Origin: Tillandsia leiboldiana
Taxonomy: Eukaryota; Streptophyta; Magnoliopsida; Poales; Bromeliaceae
Length of the DNA stretch: 64,000 bases
Assembly: GCA_029204045.2 (NCBI GenBank)
Contig: CM055066.1
Coordinates: forward strand, 22,858,120-22,922,119
Direction: 5' to 3'
The translations under genes and the position numbers were made by a program. Shown piece by piece: positions 20,074-31,594 of this stretch (the stretch's first letter is position 1; every line of letters starts with the position of its first letter). The notes below the pieces were generated by a model, which had not been told where the DNA came from, did no database searches, and was given only the letters and a program-made list of their open reading frames with translations.

Positions 20074-21968
20074 GGTTTCCCTGTTCGTTCTTTGGCTCTT
20101 TGGACCCTTTTTCGCAGAGGTTCTTCAGAGAAGTTTTCCCTCACTCAGTGCACTACCCATTGGAGAACTTTGAGGATTTTTGGAGGCACTCTTCCGAGGT
20201 TCACCATTTTACGGCGCGGCGCGACGCTTGTTTCCGGCGATCCTCTTCGCCCCTTCTCAGTGTTTGGACTCCTCCGACTCACCCCGACTTCGGATTTCGC
20301 CGATTCTTGCGCCGTTGGACTCACGACAGGTAGGATTCAACTCCTGTGTTTGAGGTTCCTCGATTTCCGTGCTGATCTTGGAGTTTTCTGAGCACCCATT
20401 TGACCCATTTTTCTTCGCGGACTTTTGGACAGCACCGCGGTGTTCTTGCCGTATCTTTTCGCTCGGACGTCGGATTGAGGCGATTCAAAAGGCATCTTCA
20501 TCTACTCTTCGCAAGGAGTCTCCTGGATTTTTCTCAGATTTTTCTGGATTTTGCACGAGGGTGAGAATCTCCTTTCTCTGTGGTTCTTTGTTACAGAATT
20601 TGGTACAGTTGGATTGGGGTGTACCCCTTGCCGGATTTTTATCTCAGCGTAGGAAACTCCGATTTGGGCGTGCAGGTACTCGTTTCGACGGGCTCGTCGC
20701 AAGGATCGCGATAGTATTTTCTTGGATTTTTTGGGCATTATTCGCAGGTAAAAATTGGAGAATTCTGGACTGTGGAATTAGGGGACAGATTTTGGAAATT
20801 GGGAATGAATAGCTTATGTACTTTCCTTTGGGGTATTTTGTACAGATTGGTGGTGAGTTTTGGACTGATCTTGGACTTCGCTTTTGGGAACTTGGAATAG
20901 CGCTCGAGGTGGGTGATGTTGTGAACCTCCTACTTGTGAATGTCACTAGGCCTATTAGAATGCCTTGATCATGTGCTATTAATTGTGAATGTATCTAGCA
21001 TGCTTGTATGAGATTAAGGTTCCTTTGTTAATATTTGCATTGTTAGCAGGCTACAGGTTAGTAAGTGGTGTTTCCATGTTTAGATATGCAATTTAATTAG
21101 TTGGAAAGAATACTAAAGCCATATCATGTCATATGTTAAGGGAAGGTTTGGGCATGTGGTTAGAATGCATGTTGTAAAAGAGGTACTTGCTAGTAGATTG
21201 TGCATCTAAATTGTATCATGTATCATATATCCCGCCACATGTACATCGGAGTTCCAAACACTTAATGTTGCATATGTTAGAATAATTGAAATGATTTTAT
21301 CAAATAAAGGACTTTGCATGCTTGAATGGTCATCTAGCTAGGCCACCTTTTTCTGCTACACAAACATATTGGAATTGACTTAGGAGAAACCATGCTTATT
21401 CGTTCTCCTGCCGTCTAGTCTTAGGGGATTGTGTAGTCAGATGTTCAGAGTTGGGACAGTCGGGGATCGATGTTTGGGTGTTGCGGCGACCGCGGACTGT
21501 GGGCGTTGACCGGATTATTATTATTATTATTACTTTTGCATCAGATTGGAGGTAGGGGATCGAGTTTCCCTCTAGTGGATGGGTTTTCCCACTTTGATCA
21601 GAGTCGTGACCCCGTCCTGCTATTTATGATACTGATGATACTAGTGACAGTGATACTATGCTCGTGTGGGGTCGCTCCCCTCGAGTGCCACTCCGGAGTA
21701 GGTTTCAGACCGTGTTGGGTGCCGGTCAGACCGTGTTGGGTTCCGGTCATTTGGACAGGGGAGATACTGAGTTGTGAGGTTGACAGCAGAGCAGGCAGTA
21801 CCAGTGTTTACTGGTGTTTTGATTGGGTTGGTCTGTCAGTCTTTGACGTTCTGGTGCATGCTTTCAGCTATTCTTTAGTTAGGCATCTTAGAGGCATGTT
21901 AGTGGTAGCTCTTCATCAGTAGTGTACTTGTAGCTTACACCTCTGTTTTCATTTTCGCCTCTGATAGT

Positions 21969-22035
21969 CCTAGTGGGCATGTCTGAGTTTGAGGTCTACC
22001 CACTAGGGGAGGCTACTGTTTTTATAGTAGTTCTC
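21969..22035 (+). other. Leader double hairpin, element 2 3' LTR
   Basis: Same stems as at 12463-12529. Confidence 0.58.
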
Positions 22036-22399
22036 ACCCCCCACTGCTTTCTCTTTCTTTTCCCCTTTGTTTTGCAGAGTCCTCTGCGGGAGTTGCGGGA
22101 CCTCTTCCCTGGATCGAGGTAAGAGGATCGCTGATTAGATAGCCACTGCCCCGAGTTCGAGTTTTGTAGTTTTGATGTATCCCCAGTACACTCAGACGGT
22201 TGTATTTCCTTTATTTGGGTCTGGCTGCGGCCAGCTGGTTGTATTTATTTCGTAAGCTGGGAGAGGACACTTGTATATTTGTGAGAGCTTATTGTACTTT
22301 TATTTCCAGCATTTGTCTGAGATGTATAGTTTTAGTTTAGCTCTGTTTTTATGCTCCTTTATTATATATTTTATATCTAGAGCAGGTTACCAGCGCTTC

Positions 22400-22425
22400 G
22401 TGTACACGGAAAATTCCGTATGCAC
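22400..22425 (+). other. LTR tail hairpin, element 2 3' LTR
   Basis: Same as 12896-12921. Confidence 0.5.
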
Positions 22426-22480
22426 GGCGGATCTGTGGACGGGCCCGGGTTCTGGTTTACACCCGGGGCGTGACAGTAAA

Positions 22481-22759
22481 TCTGATAGTTGCCTAGGAAA
22501 TTCCAGAAAATTCCGTAAAACCCCAGATTATTTTTAATATACCTATGATACTGTAAGACACTAGTTGCCATGGTTAGAGAGCATTACTTTTGCACCGGGA
22601 TCGTTTTAAAAATCATAAAGCCGTTTTAAGGGAAAAACCGACATTTTTAATAAGTGGTTTATTTAATTGTGAGATCGCCAGTGAGATGATATGATTCCCG
22701 GGTGCTTATAACCTCGTGCCTGGGGGCCGAGGGATTTGTGTTGATTTGGGGATGATTCT
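22481..22759 (+). repeat. Solo LTR (element 3), middle part
   Basis: The 279 bp between elements 2 and 4. No coding potential. Bounded by the right GTAAA copy of element 2 and ending with the left ATTCT copy of element 4 (22755-22759). Confidence 0.85.
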
Positions 22760-23483
22760 TGTAATAACCGCGGCTTTATTTGTCTTTCTAGACCTTCTTT
22801 TAAACTCTTGTTAATCCACTTTTCGACTAAGGGGTTCGGGGTGGATTATTTTTCTTTATCTCGGGCAGACTGTCGGGGGCTCGCGGGTATTTTTAGACAA
22901 TAAAGCTCGCGAAATGGATTTCGGCGGCGCGATCGGATCTGATTTCCGACCCCAGAATCTCCCGGAATAAATTTCCCAAGTTTGTTAGCTGTTCGGACGG
23001 GCGTTTAGCACGCCCTTCGAGGTAAAACTAACCCGGGTTCGATTTCTTTTAATTGGGGATTTGGGTTTCTTTTCTTTCCCCCCCCGCTCCGCTTTGACCG
23101 ACGGTTTTAATTTCGTGTAGGATGACTTAGATTATTTTCCACTCTCCTTATCCCGTACGACGGTTCCCCTTTTTAGTGCGAGCGAGAAAACCCTTTTGTT
23201 TTCCGAACCTCGGCTTTCTTGCAAGGCGGAGTGAAGAACCGTGGAGCGCGACGAGGAGAAGGAAGGGACCATTGTTTTCCCCACGAAACCCGGCAAGCGA
23301 GCGTGGGACGATACTCTCCTCTTCCTCCCTCTTCATCGGCGAATCGGAAGCACGAAGTTTCGGTGACGTTTTTATTTAGTTTTCTAGGGTTTCCTTCGGA
23401 CCATCGCACGGGGGAAGGCGGGATGATCCGGTCAGCCACGCCACCGCCGTCACGAGGCGCCGGATGCGCGCAGGGCTGGGTCG

Positions 23484-23850
23484 CCTGGGCGTGCGGGTTG
23501 GGCACCCGCGCGGGGCCTGGGCGCCGTGCGGGGCCGCCCGTAGCGTGCGGGGCCGCCCGTGCGTGCGGGTTGGGCACCCGCGCGGGGCCTGGGCGCCGCG
23601 CGGGGCCGCCCGTGCGTGCGGGCTGGGCACCCGCGCGGGGCCTGGGTGCCGCGAGGGCCGCCCGTAAGCGTGCGGCTGGCGCCCGCGCGGGGCCTGGGCG
23701 CCGCGCGGGGCCGCCCGTTCGTGCGGGCATGGGCACCCGCGCGGGGCCTGGGTGGCGCGCGGGGCCGCCCGTGCGTGGCGGGCTGGGCGCCCGCGCGAGG
23801 CCTGGGCGCCGCGCGGGGCCGCCCGTGGCGTGCGGACTGGGCAACCCGCT
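23484..23850 (+). repeat. GC-rich tandem repeat, about 53 bp x 6-7
   Basis: Units of GTGCGTGCGGGCTGGG followed by a CACCCGCGCGGGGCCTGGG-type run to GGGGCCGCCC, period 53 bp, with one shortened unit near 23540. No stop codons arise in several frames, which creates false ORFs. The matching array in the 3' LTR is 29181-29545. Confidence 0.88.
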
Positions 23851-24298
23851 CGGGGACCAGGCACCGAGGCGGAGGCCGCCGCAGTCAGGGAACCGTGCGG
23901 GTCTCACACCGCACGGGGGCTCCGATACGCGTGCGGCCAGCTCGGCACGCAGCGCGGGTTCACCGCCGCCACGGGTTCCAACTCGGTCACCGCCACCGAC
24001 CGTCGGACCCGAGAGCCCCGTTCCGCGACGGGATCCGGACAACCTTTCTTTTCTCCTGGTTTATGTTTGGTGAGTACTGACGTTTTCCCGGGGGACTTTG
24101 TAGTTTCGGGGAGCGCACCAGGACACGGGGGAGTAGCGCTTTGTTCATCGCTCGTAAAGGTGGGTGTTATCCCTAAGGTCTTAGCAATTAATTCTACCTT
24201 TTTGGATGGGGTCAATCATGTGTTGTACTTGAGTTAAATACTGATGGGTGTTAGACATTATGTGTTTAATGGTGCTGATTTTTAAAACTGCTATGAAT

Positions 24299-24652
24299 CT
24301 CGTACTTGGATTAATGTTGTAGAAAGGCATTAAGTAATTTTTTACGGTTCTACGGTTCTTATACTTGGACTATGCATTATTTCATATGGTTCTCATGCAT
24401 AGATATATATCGGATCTCGTACTTGGATTAAATGTTATAGCAAGGCATCAAGTAATTGTTTACGGTTCTACGGTTCTTATACTTGGATTGTACATTATTT
24501 CATATGGTTCTCATGCATAGATATATATCGGATCTCGTACTTGGATTAAATGTTATAGCAAGGCATCAAGTAATTGGTTTACGGTTTCTACGGTTCTTAT
24601 ACTTGGATTGTACATTATTTCATAGGGTTCTCATGCATAGATATATATATAT
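24299..24652 (+). repeat. AT-rich tandem repeat, about 118 bp x 3
   Basis: Units start CTCGTACTTGGATTAA at 24299, 24416 and 24534 and end in ATAGATATATAT. The matching array in the 3' LTR is 29982-30335 with period 118. Confidence 0.88.
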
Positions 24653-24862
24653 ATTGCTCACATAGTCGCATGCATGGATATATTTGCATACATGGATATA
24701 TATATATGGTTCACGGTTACTATGCTCGGCTGCAACACGCGCCACCCGCGGTTTGGCCACCGCCAAGGGTGTGCTTTTCCGGAAAAGTGGTCCATGACCC
24801 GTGTATACCCACAGGACGGCGTGGGGCCTCTTTAGTTGTGGGGCATGTATGCGCCAAGGTGT

Positions 24863-25010
24863 GAGCGGTGCGACCCGTCGGTTTAGTTGTCCGACGTGGG
24901 AGCGGTGTGACCCGTCGGTTTAGTTGTCCGACGTGGGAGCGGTGCGACCCATTCGGTTTAGTTGTCCGACTTGGGCGCGGTGCGATTCGTCGGTTTAGTT
25001 GTCCGACGGG
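24863..25010 (+). repeat. 37-bp tandem repeat x 4
   Basis: GAGCGGTGCGACCCGTCGG + TTTAGTTGTCCGACGTGG, starting at 24863, 24900, 24937 and 24975. Repeated in the 3' LTR at 30546-30693. Confidence 0.88.
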
Positions 25011-25418
25011 ATCGGGTATTGCAGGTTTACAGGTGTTTGATTCTACTTTTCCCTTGCGGGAGGGGTGGTTGCTCCGGATAGACTACGGTTGGACGTTTTC
25101 TTTACCTGCTTTATTATTATCTTTTATGACTAGTCGCTGACTTCCCACTTTGCGACAGGGTCCTACAGGGGGGAGAGTTAGGCGACGGTGAGGCCACGGC
25201 TAGAGGTGTTGGGTCTCAGGAGACCGGAACAGTATTTTACTCTTTACTTTCGCATTCCATTTATTATTTGTAGACTGTGGATGGTTCTCGATACCCTCGT
25301 GGGGTCGGTGTGGATGTTGGTACGGTGACAATTGGATTGTCTATTCCTCTTTATATTTCTGTGGGCCGCTTTGGAAAATAAAACAGCAAACAAAGGAACG
25401 GATTGCGAAAACTATTAT

Positions 25419-25600
25419 TTCAAAACCTAAGTGTCGTGTGGGCACTATTTTCAAAACCCTGGGTTTATGTTGCTTTTGCGAAAGTGGATTTCAAAACCTA
25501 AGTGTCGTGTGGGCACTGTCTTCAAAACCCTGAGTTTATGTTGCTTTCAAAAACGGTTTTCAAAACATGGGTGCCGGGTGGGCGCCGTTTCAACAACCGT
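25419..25600 (+). repeat. Degenerate tandem repeat, about 65 bp x 3
   Basis: TTCAAAACCTAAGTGTCGTGTGGGC followed by TTCAAAACCCTGGG and TTTATGTTGC, three times with decay. Also in the 3' LTR (31103-31290). Confidence 0.75.
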
Positions 25601-25725
25601 GGGTTTTATCCTTTCAAACTAATCGGCCGTGAGTAAATTCAGTATATTGTGAATGGTTGTATGAAGTGGATTGTTGTGATTGAATGTTTCCTCATTATTG
25701 AACATTGTACAAACCGCGACGCCGT

Positions 25726-25774
25726 GCATATACAGGGGAGACTCTGTCCGTTTGTAGAGTGATCCTGTATATGC
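25726..25774 (+). other. LTR tail hairpin, element 4 5' LTR
   Basis: GCATATACAGG pairs perfectly (11 bp) with CCTGTATATGC, followed by GGCGGGTCTG as in the other families. The stem sequence is unrelated to theirs. Confidence 0.6.
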
Positions 25775-25918
25775 GGCGGGTCTGGGCACGTGCCGGGGAA
25801 GAGGGGTTCTTTTAAAAAAAAAGAAAAGAAAACAAAAAAAAATTTTTACACGTCAAATATTCAACTCTTATGATTCGTTTCCGCTAAAACAAAACCCCCG
25901 GGGCGTGACAGATTAAGA

Positions 25919-25930
25919 TGGTATCAGAGA
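25919..25930 (+). other. Primer-binding site, element 4
   Basis: TGGTATCAGAGA, 8 bp after the LTR; the last base departs from the iMet complement. Confidence 0.82.
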
Positions 25931-26136
25931 CTTAGCTTTCAATCACAACAATTGGTGCCGACGTCCACAGGAATACCTCACTTAACTACAAAGGAATGGA
26001 ATGGATAGATTATAGTAGAGTAGGACGCGAGTGATCGAGGGGGGGGAACGAGCTTGGGTCCTTTGCCCTCGATGGGGGGTTCGTTGCATGGTCTTGGGGT
26101 GGTGCCCCTCCAAAATCGTTTGACGGTCCAAACGGC

Positions 26137-26156
26137 GGGGGGGGGGGGGGGGGGGG
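26137..26156 (+). repeat. G20 homopolymer at gag-deletion junction
   Basis: Twenty consecutive G between leader-like sequence and the first protease-like codons of pol. It marks or adjoins the point where gag is missing. The length is error-prone in sequencing. Confidence 0.8.
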
Positions 26157-27442
26157 TGTTGGAGGCGGTCAGCTACGTGGCCGCCTGCCCGATCAATCTA
26201 GGGCGACTGGCTTGTCCAGGGGATTTGGTGGTAATTCCCCTGAAGGAGTATGACGTAGTGCTGGGCATGGATTGGCTCTCATTGTACCAAGTGCTCATCG
26301 ATTGTGAGAAGCGGATGGTACAATTGCAAGAGCCGAGCTTTCCTGAGAACATGTACCTGGCGTGTAAGAGCATTTCCTTCCCAGCAATCATCTCATCGGC
26401 GAGGGCTAGAAGATTGGTGGAAGGCGGGTACGTGGCCTACCTGGCCTCGGTGGACCTGGTGACACGACCCGCGGCGACACCGTCAGACATTGCGGTGGTA
26501 AGGGACTTCCCCGATGTCTTCCCGACGGAACTGCCCGGGGTACCCCCTGAACGAGAGGTGGTTTTTCCTATCGAACTCGTACCGGGTACCCAACCAATCA
26601 CAAAGGCGCCCTACCGAATGGCCTTCGCAGAGTTAAAGGAGCTTAAGGCGCAACTGGAGGACCTCTTGGACAAAGGATTTATCAGACCGAGTGTGTCACC
26701 CTGGGGGGCACCAGTGCTCTTTGTACGGAAGAAAGACGGAAGCCTGCGCCTCTGCATCGACTACAGGGGGATAAACAAGGTTACTGTGAAGAATAAGTAC
26801 CCCCTGCCCAGAATTGACGACCTCTTCGACCAGCTGCGAGGAGCAACGGTGTTCTCAAAGATTGACCTGCAATCGGGCTACCACCAGCTCCGGGTTCGGA
26901 ACGAAGATATCCCAAAGACCGCCTTCCGGACCCGGTACGGCCACTACGAGTTCACGGTTATGCCGTTCGGACTTACGAACGCCCCCGCCGTCTTCATGGA
27001 CATGATGAACCAGATCTTCAGACCTTTCTTGGACCGGTTCGTAGTGGTCTTCATCGACGACATCCTGATCTATTCATCTACCGACGAGGAGCACGAGGAC
27101 CACTTACGAACGATTCTCCAAACCCTCAGGGAACAGAGGCTGTTCGCGGAGCTCAAGAAGTGTGAATTCTGGCTACGAGAGGTGGGTTTCCTAGGGCACG
27201 TGATCTCGGCAGAGGGAATCGCTGTGGACCCCAAGAAGGTGGAATCGGTGATCGACTGGCAACCACCGACGACAGAGACGGAGATCCGCAGCTTCTTGGG
27301 ACTGGCGGGATATTATAGACACTTCGTCGAGGGTTTCTCGAAGATTGCGGCCCCTTTAAACCGGTTGACCAAGAAAGGGGAAAAATTTCTATGGACGGCT
27401 AAGTGCCAAGAGAGCTTCGAAGAACTTAAAAGGACCGGCTAA
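26157..27442 (+). CDS. Protease C-terminus + reverse transcriptase of element 4 (partial pol, open frame)
   Basis: One uninterrupted frame (it can extend upstream to a Met at 26054). It starts in the protease tail (EYDVVLGMDWLSLYQ) without the DTGA active site, then carries a complete RT: SPWGAPVLFVRKKDGSLRL, FSKIDLQSGYHQ (motif A, about 26865), MPFGLTNAP (motif B), VVVFIDDILIYS (motif C, about 27053), then GHVISAEGIAVDPKK and RSFLGLAGYY. It stops at FEELKRTG (27440-27442), where the RNase H sequence is replaced by an out-of-frame piece of integrase. All RT catalytic aspartates are present. Without gag, active protease or a complete integrase it cannot replicate alone. Confidence 0.85.
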
Positions 27443-28422
27443 CCAAGGCAGCTCATTTCCTACCCATCCACACAACCTGGACCAGAGAGCAGTTGGCTCA
27501 AGTCTACCTCAGCGAGATCGTGAGACTGCACGGAGTGCCGGCATCGATCACCTCGGATAGAGACACCCGCTTCGTCTCGAAGTTTTGGCAAAGTCTACAG
27601 CAAGCCCTGGGGACCAAGCTACACTTCAGCACAGCTTTCCACCCTCAGACGGACGGACAGTCGGAGCGAGTGATTCAGACCCTCGAGGACCTGCTGCGCG
27701 CCTGTGTACTTGACTGGGGAGTCGGTTGGGCGCGCTACCTACCCCTCGTGGAATTCGCCTACAACAATAGCTACCAGGCCAGCATCCAGATGGCACCCTA
27801 CGAAGCTTTGTATGGGAGACGCTGCCGATCCCCGATCTGTTGGGACGACTTAGGGGAACGGAAATTCCTGGGACCCGACTTGGTGGAAGAGACTGAGGAG
27901 AAGGTGCGCCTCATCAGGCGGCGGTTACTAACCGCCCAAAGCCGACAGAAGAGCTACGCAGACCGACGGCGCCGCGATTTGGAATTTCAAGTGGGGGAAC
28001 ACGTGTTCTTACGGGTCTCGCCATCCAGAGGGATCAAGCGTTTCGGGCTGAAGGGCAAGTTGAGCCCACGGTTTGTGGGGCCTTTTGAGATCTTGGAGCG
28101 CATAGGCCCAGTGGCGTACCGCCTTGCCCTACCCCCTAATCTCGACCGGGTCCACAACGTCTTCCACGTGTCCATGCTCCGGAAATACCTATCCGACCCG
28201 TCACACGTGTTGGACGTCTCCACTTTCGAGCTCAAGGAGGATCTAAGCTTCGAGGAAACCCCCGTGCGTATCCTAGCAAGAGAAAACAAAGCACTGCGGA
28301 ACCGAGTCATCCCCTACGTGAAGGTGCTCTGGAGCAACCAGGAAGAACGAGAAGCAACATGGGAGCTGGAATCTAAGATGAGGGAGTGCTACCCCGACCT
28401 CTTCACCACCACCCGGGTTTGA
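27433..28422 (+). pseudogene. Integrase C-terminal two thirds + chromodomain of element 4 (5'-truncated)
   Basis: Open from GAC at 27433 (DRLTKAAHFLP) to a TGA at 28420, in a different frame from the RT. It lacks the HHCC finger and the first catalytic Asp (TMDF). It keeps SITSDRDTRFVSKFW (second Asp) and TDGQSERVIQ (Glu), YNNSYQASIQMAPYEALYG, the GPY/F module (VGPFEILERIGPVAYRL) and a chromodomain (ILARENKALRNRVIPYVKVLW...WELESKMRECYPDLF). Overlap with the RT frame at the junction shows a deletion, not an intron. Confidence 0.88.
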
Positions 28423-28438
28423 GTTTCGAGGACGAAAC
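28423..28438 (+). other. Pre-PPT hairpin, element 4
   Basis: GTTTCG-AGGA-CGAAAC starts on the base after the pol stop codon. Confidence 0.5.
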
Positions 28439-28442
28439 TCGT

Positions 28443-28458
28443 TTTTAGAGGTGAGTGG
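28443..28458 (+). other. Polypurine tract, element 4 (atypical)
   Basis: TTTTAGAGGTGAGTGG precedes the 3' LTR. It is interrupted by T residues, unlike the GGGGGAGGA tracts of the other elements. Confidence 0.6.
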
Positions 28459-31400
28459 TGTAATAACCGCGGCTTTATTTGTCTTTCTAGACCTTCTTTT
28501 AAACTCTTGTTAATCCACTTTTCGACTAAGGGGTCCGGGGGTGAATTATTTTTCTTTATCTCTGGGCAGACTGTCGGGGCTCGCGGGTATTTTTAGACAA
28601 TAAAGCTCGCGAAATGGATTTCGGCGGCGCGATCGGATCTGATTTCCGACCCCAGAATCTCCCGGAATAAATTTCCCAAGTTTGTTAGCTGTTCGGGCGT
28701 TTAGCACGCCCTTCGAGGTAAAACTAACCCGGGTTCGATTTCTTTTAATTGGGGATTTGGGTTTCTTTTCTTTCCCCCCCCGCTCCGCTTTGACCGACGG
28801 TTTTAATTTCGTGTAGGATGACTTAGATTATTTTCCACTCTCCTTATCCTGTACGACGGTTCCCCTTTTTAGTGCGAGCGAGAAAACCCTTTTGTTTCCG
28901 AACCTCGGCTTTCTTGCAAGGCGGAGTGAAGAACCGTGGAGCGCGACGAGGAGAAGGAAGGGACCATTGTTTTCCCCCACGAAACCCGGCAAGCGAGCGT
29001 GGGACGATACTCTCCTCTTCCTCCCTCTTCATCGGCGAATCGGAAGCACGAAGTTTCGGTGAGTTTTTATTTATTTTTCTAGGGTTTCCTTCGGACCATC
29101 GCACGGGGGAAGGCGGGATGATCCGGTCAGCCACGCCACCGCCGTCACGAGGCGCCGGATGCGCGCAGGGCTGGGTCGCCTGGGCGTGCGGGTTGGGCAC
29201 CCGCGCGGGGCCTGGGCGCCGCGCGGGGCCGCCCGTGCGTGCGGGGCCGCCCGTGCGTGCGGGTTGGGCACCCGCGCGGGGCCTGGGCGCCGCGCGGGGC
29301 CGCCCGTGCGTGCGGGCTGGGCACCCGCGCGGGGCCTGGGTGCCGCGCGGGGCCGCCCGTGCGTGCGGGCTGGGCGCCCGCGCGGGGCCTGGGCGCCGCG
29401 CGGGGCCGCCCGTGCGTGCGGGCTGGGCACCCGCGCGGGGCCTGGGTGGCGCGCGGGGCCGCCCGTGCGTGCGGGCTGGGCGCCCGCGCGAGGCCTGGGC
29501 GCCGCGCGGGGCCGCCCGTGCGTGCGGACTGGGCACCCGCGCGGGACCAGGCACCGAGCGGGGCCGCCGCAGTCAGGGAACCGTGCGGGTCTCACACCGC
29601 ACGGGGCTCCGATACGCGTGCGGCCAGCGCGGCAGCGCGGGGTCACCGCCGCCACGGGTTCCAACTCGGTCACCGCCACCGCCGTCGGACCCGAGAGCCC
29701 CGTTCCGCGACGGGATCCGGACAACCTTTCTTTTCTCCTGGTTTTATGTTTGGTGAGTACTGACGTTTTCCCGGGGGACTTTGTAGTTTCGGGGAGCGCA
29801 CCAGGACACGGGGGAGTAGCGCTTTGTTCATCGCTCGTAAAGGTGGGTGTTATCCCTAAGGTCTTAGCAATTAATTCTACCTTTTTGGATGGGGTCAATC
29901 ATGTGTTGTACTTGAGTTAAATACTGATGGGTGTTAGACATTATGTGTTTAATGGTGCTGATTTTTAAAACTGCTATGAATCTCGTACTTGGATTAAATG
30001 TTGTAGAAAGGCATTAAGTAATTTTTTACGGTTCTACGGTTCTTATACTTGGACTATGCATTATTTCATATGGTTCTCATGCATAGATATATATCGGATC
30101 TCGTACTTGGATTAAATGTTATAGCAAGGCATCAAGTAATTGTTTACGGTTCTACGGTTCTTATACTTGGATTGTACATTATTTCATATGGTTCTCATGC
30201 ATAGATATATATCGGATCTCGTACTTGGATTAAATGTTATAGCAAGGCATCAAGTAATTGTTTACGGTTCTACGGTTCTTATACTTGGATTGTACATTAT
30301 TTCATATGGTTCTCATGCATAGATATATATATATATTGCTTCACATAGTTCGCATGCATGGATATATTTGCATACATGGATATATATATATGGTTCACGG
30401 TTACTATGCTCGGCTGCAACACGCGCACCCGCGGTTTGGCCACCGCAAAGGGTGTGCTTTTCCGGAAAAGTGGTCCATGACCCGTGTATACCCACAGGAC
30501 GGCGTGGGGCCTCTTTAGTTGTGGGGCATGTATGCGCCAAGGTGTGAGCGGTGCGACCCGTCGGTTTAGTTGTCCGACGTGGGAGCGGTGCGACCCGTCG
30601 GTTTAGTTGTCCGACGTGGGAGCGGTGCGACCCATTCGGTTTAGTTGTCCGACTTGGGCGCGGTGCGATTCGTCGGTTTAGTTGTCCGACGGGATCGGGT
30701 ATTGCAGGTTTACAGGTGTTTGATTCTACTTTTCCCTTGCGGGGAGGGGTGGTTGCTCCGGATAGACTACGGTTGGACGTTTTCTTTACCTGCGTTATTA
30801 TTATCTTTTATGACTAGTCGCTGACTTCCCACTTTGCGACAGGGTCCTACAGGGGGGAGAGTTAGGCGACGGTGAGGCCACGGCTAGAGGTGTTGGGTCT
30901 CAGGAGACCGGAACAGTATTTTACTCTTTACTTTCGCATTCCATTTATTATTTGTAGACTGTGGATGGTTCTCGATACCCTCGTGGGGTCGGTGTGGATG
31001 TTGGTACGGTGACAATTGGATTGTCTATTCCTCTTTATATTTCTGTGGGCCGCTTTGGAAAATAAAACAGCAAACAAAGGAACGGATTGCGAAAACTATT
31101 ATTTCAAAACCTAAGTGTCGTGTGGGCACTATTTTCAAAACCCTGGGTTTATGTTGCTTTTGCGAAAGTGGATTTCAAAACCTAAGTGTCGTGTGGGCAC
31201 TGTCTTCAAAACCCTGAGTTTATGTTGCTTTCAAAAACGGTTTTCAAAACATGGGTGCCGGGTGGGCGCCGTTTCAACAACCGTGGGTTTTATCCTTTCA
31301 AACTAATCGGCCATGAGTAAATTCAGTATATTGTGAATGGTTGTATGAAGTGGATTGTTGTGATTGAATGTTTCCTCATTATTGAACATTGTACAAACCG

Positions 31401-31594
31401 CGACGCCGTGCATATACAGGGGAGACTCTGTCCGTTTGTAGAGTGATCCTGTATATGCGGCGGGTCTGGGCACGTGCCGGGGAAGAGGGGTTCTTTTAAA
31501 AAAAAAGAAAAGAAAACAAAAAAAAATTTTTACACGTCAAATATTCAACTCTTATGATTCGTTTCCGCTAAAACAAAACCCCCGGGGCGTGACA
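28459..31594 (+). repeat. Element 4 3' LTR (3136 bp)
   Basis: Collinear with the 5' LTR, including all four tandem arrays (29181-29545, 29982-30335, 30546-30693, about 31103-31290). Small indels lie in the GC array. Tail hairpin at 31410-31458. Ends GGGGCGTGACA, then ATTCT. Confidence 0.93.
31410..31458 (+). other. LTR tail hairpin, element 4 3' LTR
   Basis: Same 11-bp stem as at 25726-25774. Confidence 0.58.

Larger units (their letters stand above)
9723..22475 (+). mobile_element. Element 2: full-length Tekay/Del-type chromovirus with damaged gag-pol
   Basis: Flanked by GTAAA (9718-9722 and 22476-22480). LTRs 9723-12971 and 19241-22475, primer site 12979, polypurine tract 19231. The internal order gag-PR-RT-RNase H-integrase-chromodomain is complete, but the frame is broken many times by single-base gains or losses, and a 100-N gap lies in gag. 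Protein similarity remains high throughout, so the damage is either recent or partly sequencing error. It is the most complete coding element in the window and a possible former helper for the gag-only and decayed relatives. Confidence 0.93.
19241..22475 (+). repeat. Element 2 3' LTR (3235 bp)
   Basis: Collinear with 9723-12971. Most differences are one-base gains or losses in homopolymers. It retains the palindrome at 20001 and has the TATA box at 20066, conserved block 21667-21699, double hairpin, possible donor (GT at 22119) and tail hairpin. Ends GGGGCGTGACA, then the GTAAA duplication. Confidence 0.93.
22760..25910 (+). repeat. Element 4 5' LTR (3151 bp)
   Basis: Starts TGTAATAACCGCGG, ends CCCCGGGGCGTGACA. 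Made largely of tandem repeats: 53-bp GC-rich (23484-23850), 118-bp AT-rich (24299-24652), 37-bp (24863-25010) and a degenerate repeat of about 65 bp (25419-25600). I see no clear TATA box. The long open frames on both strands in the GC part result from the repeat composition. Confidence 0.93.
22760..31594 (+). mobile_element. Element 4: deletion derivative of a Tekay-like chromovirus with open RT frame
   Basis: Flanked by ATTCT (22755-22759 and 31595-31599). LTRs 22760-25910 and 28459-31594; internal domain only 2548 bp. Gag and most of the protease are missing before 26157. RNase H, the zinc finger and the first third of the integrase are missing at 27432. What remains is open and strongly GC-rich. 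The LTRs start TGTAATAACC and lack the double hairpin and TATAAATA of the other families, so this is a separate lineage. Confidence 0.92.

Noticed and set aside
23173..24237. Long overlapping open frames on both strands (up to 289 codons), rich in Arg/Gly/Pro/Ala
   Set aside because: They are produced by the 53-bp GC-rich tandem repeat in the element 4 LTR. All frames are open for compositional reasons, no domain is visible, and the same frames recur in the 3' LTR at 28844-29920.
26054..26156. Met at 26054 as true start of the element 4 pol
   Set aside because: The first 34 codons include the G20 run and match no Gag or protease sequence; homology begins after 26157, so the upstream frame is probably a chance extension.
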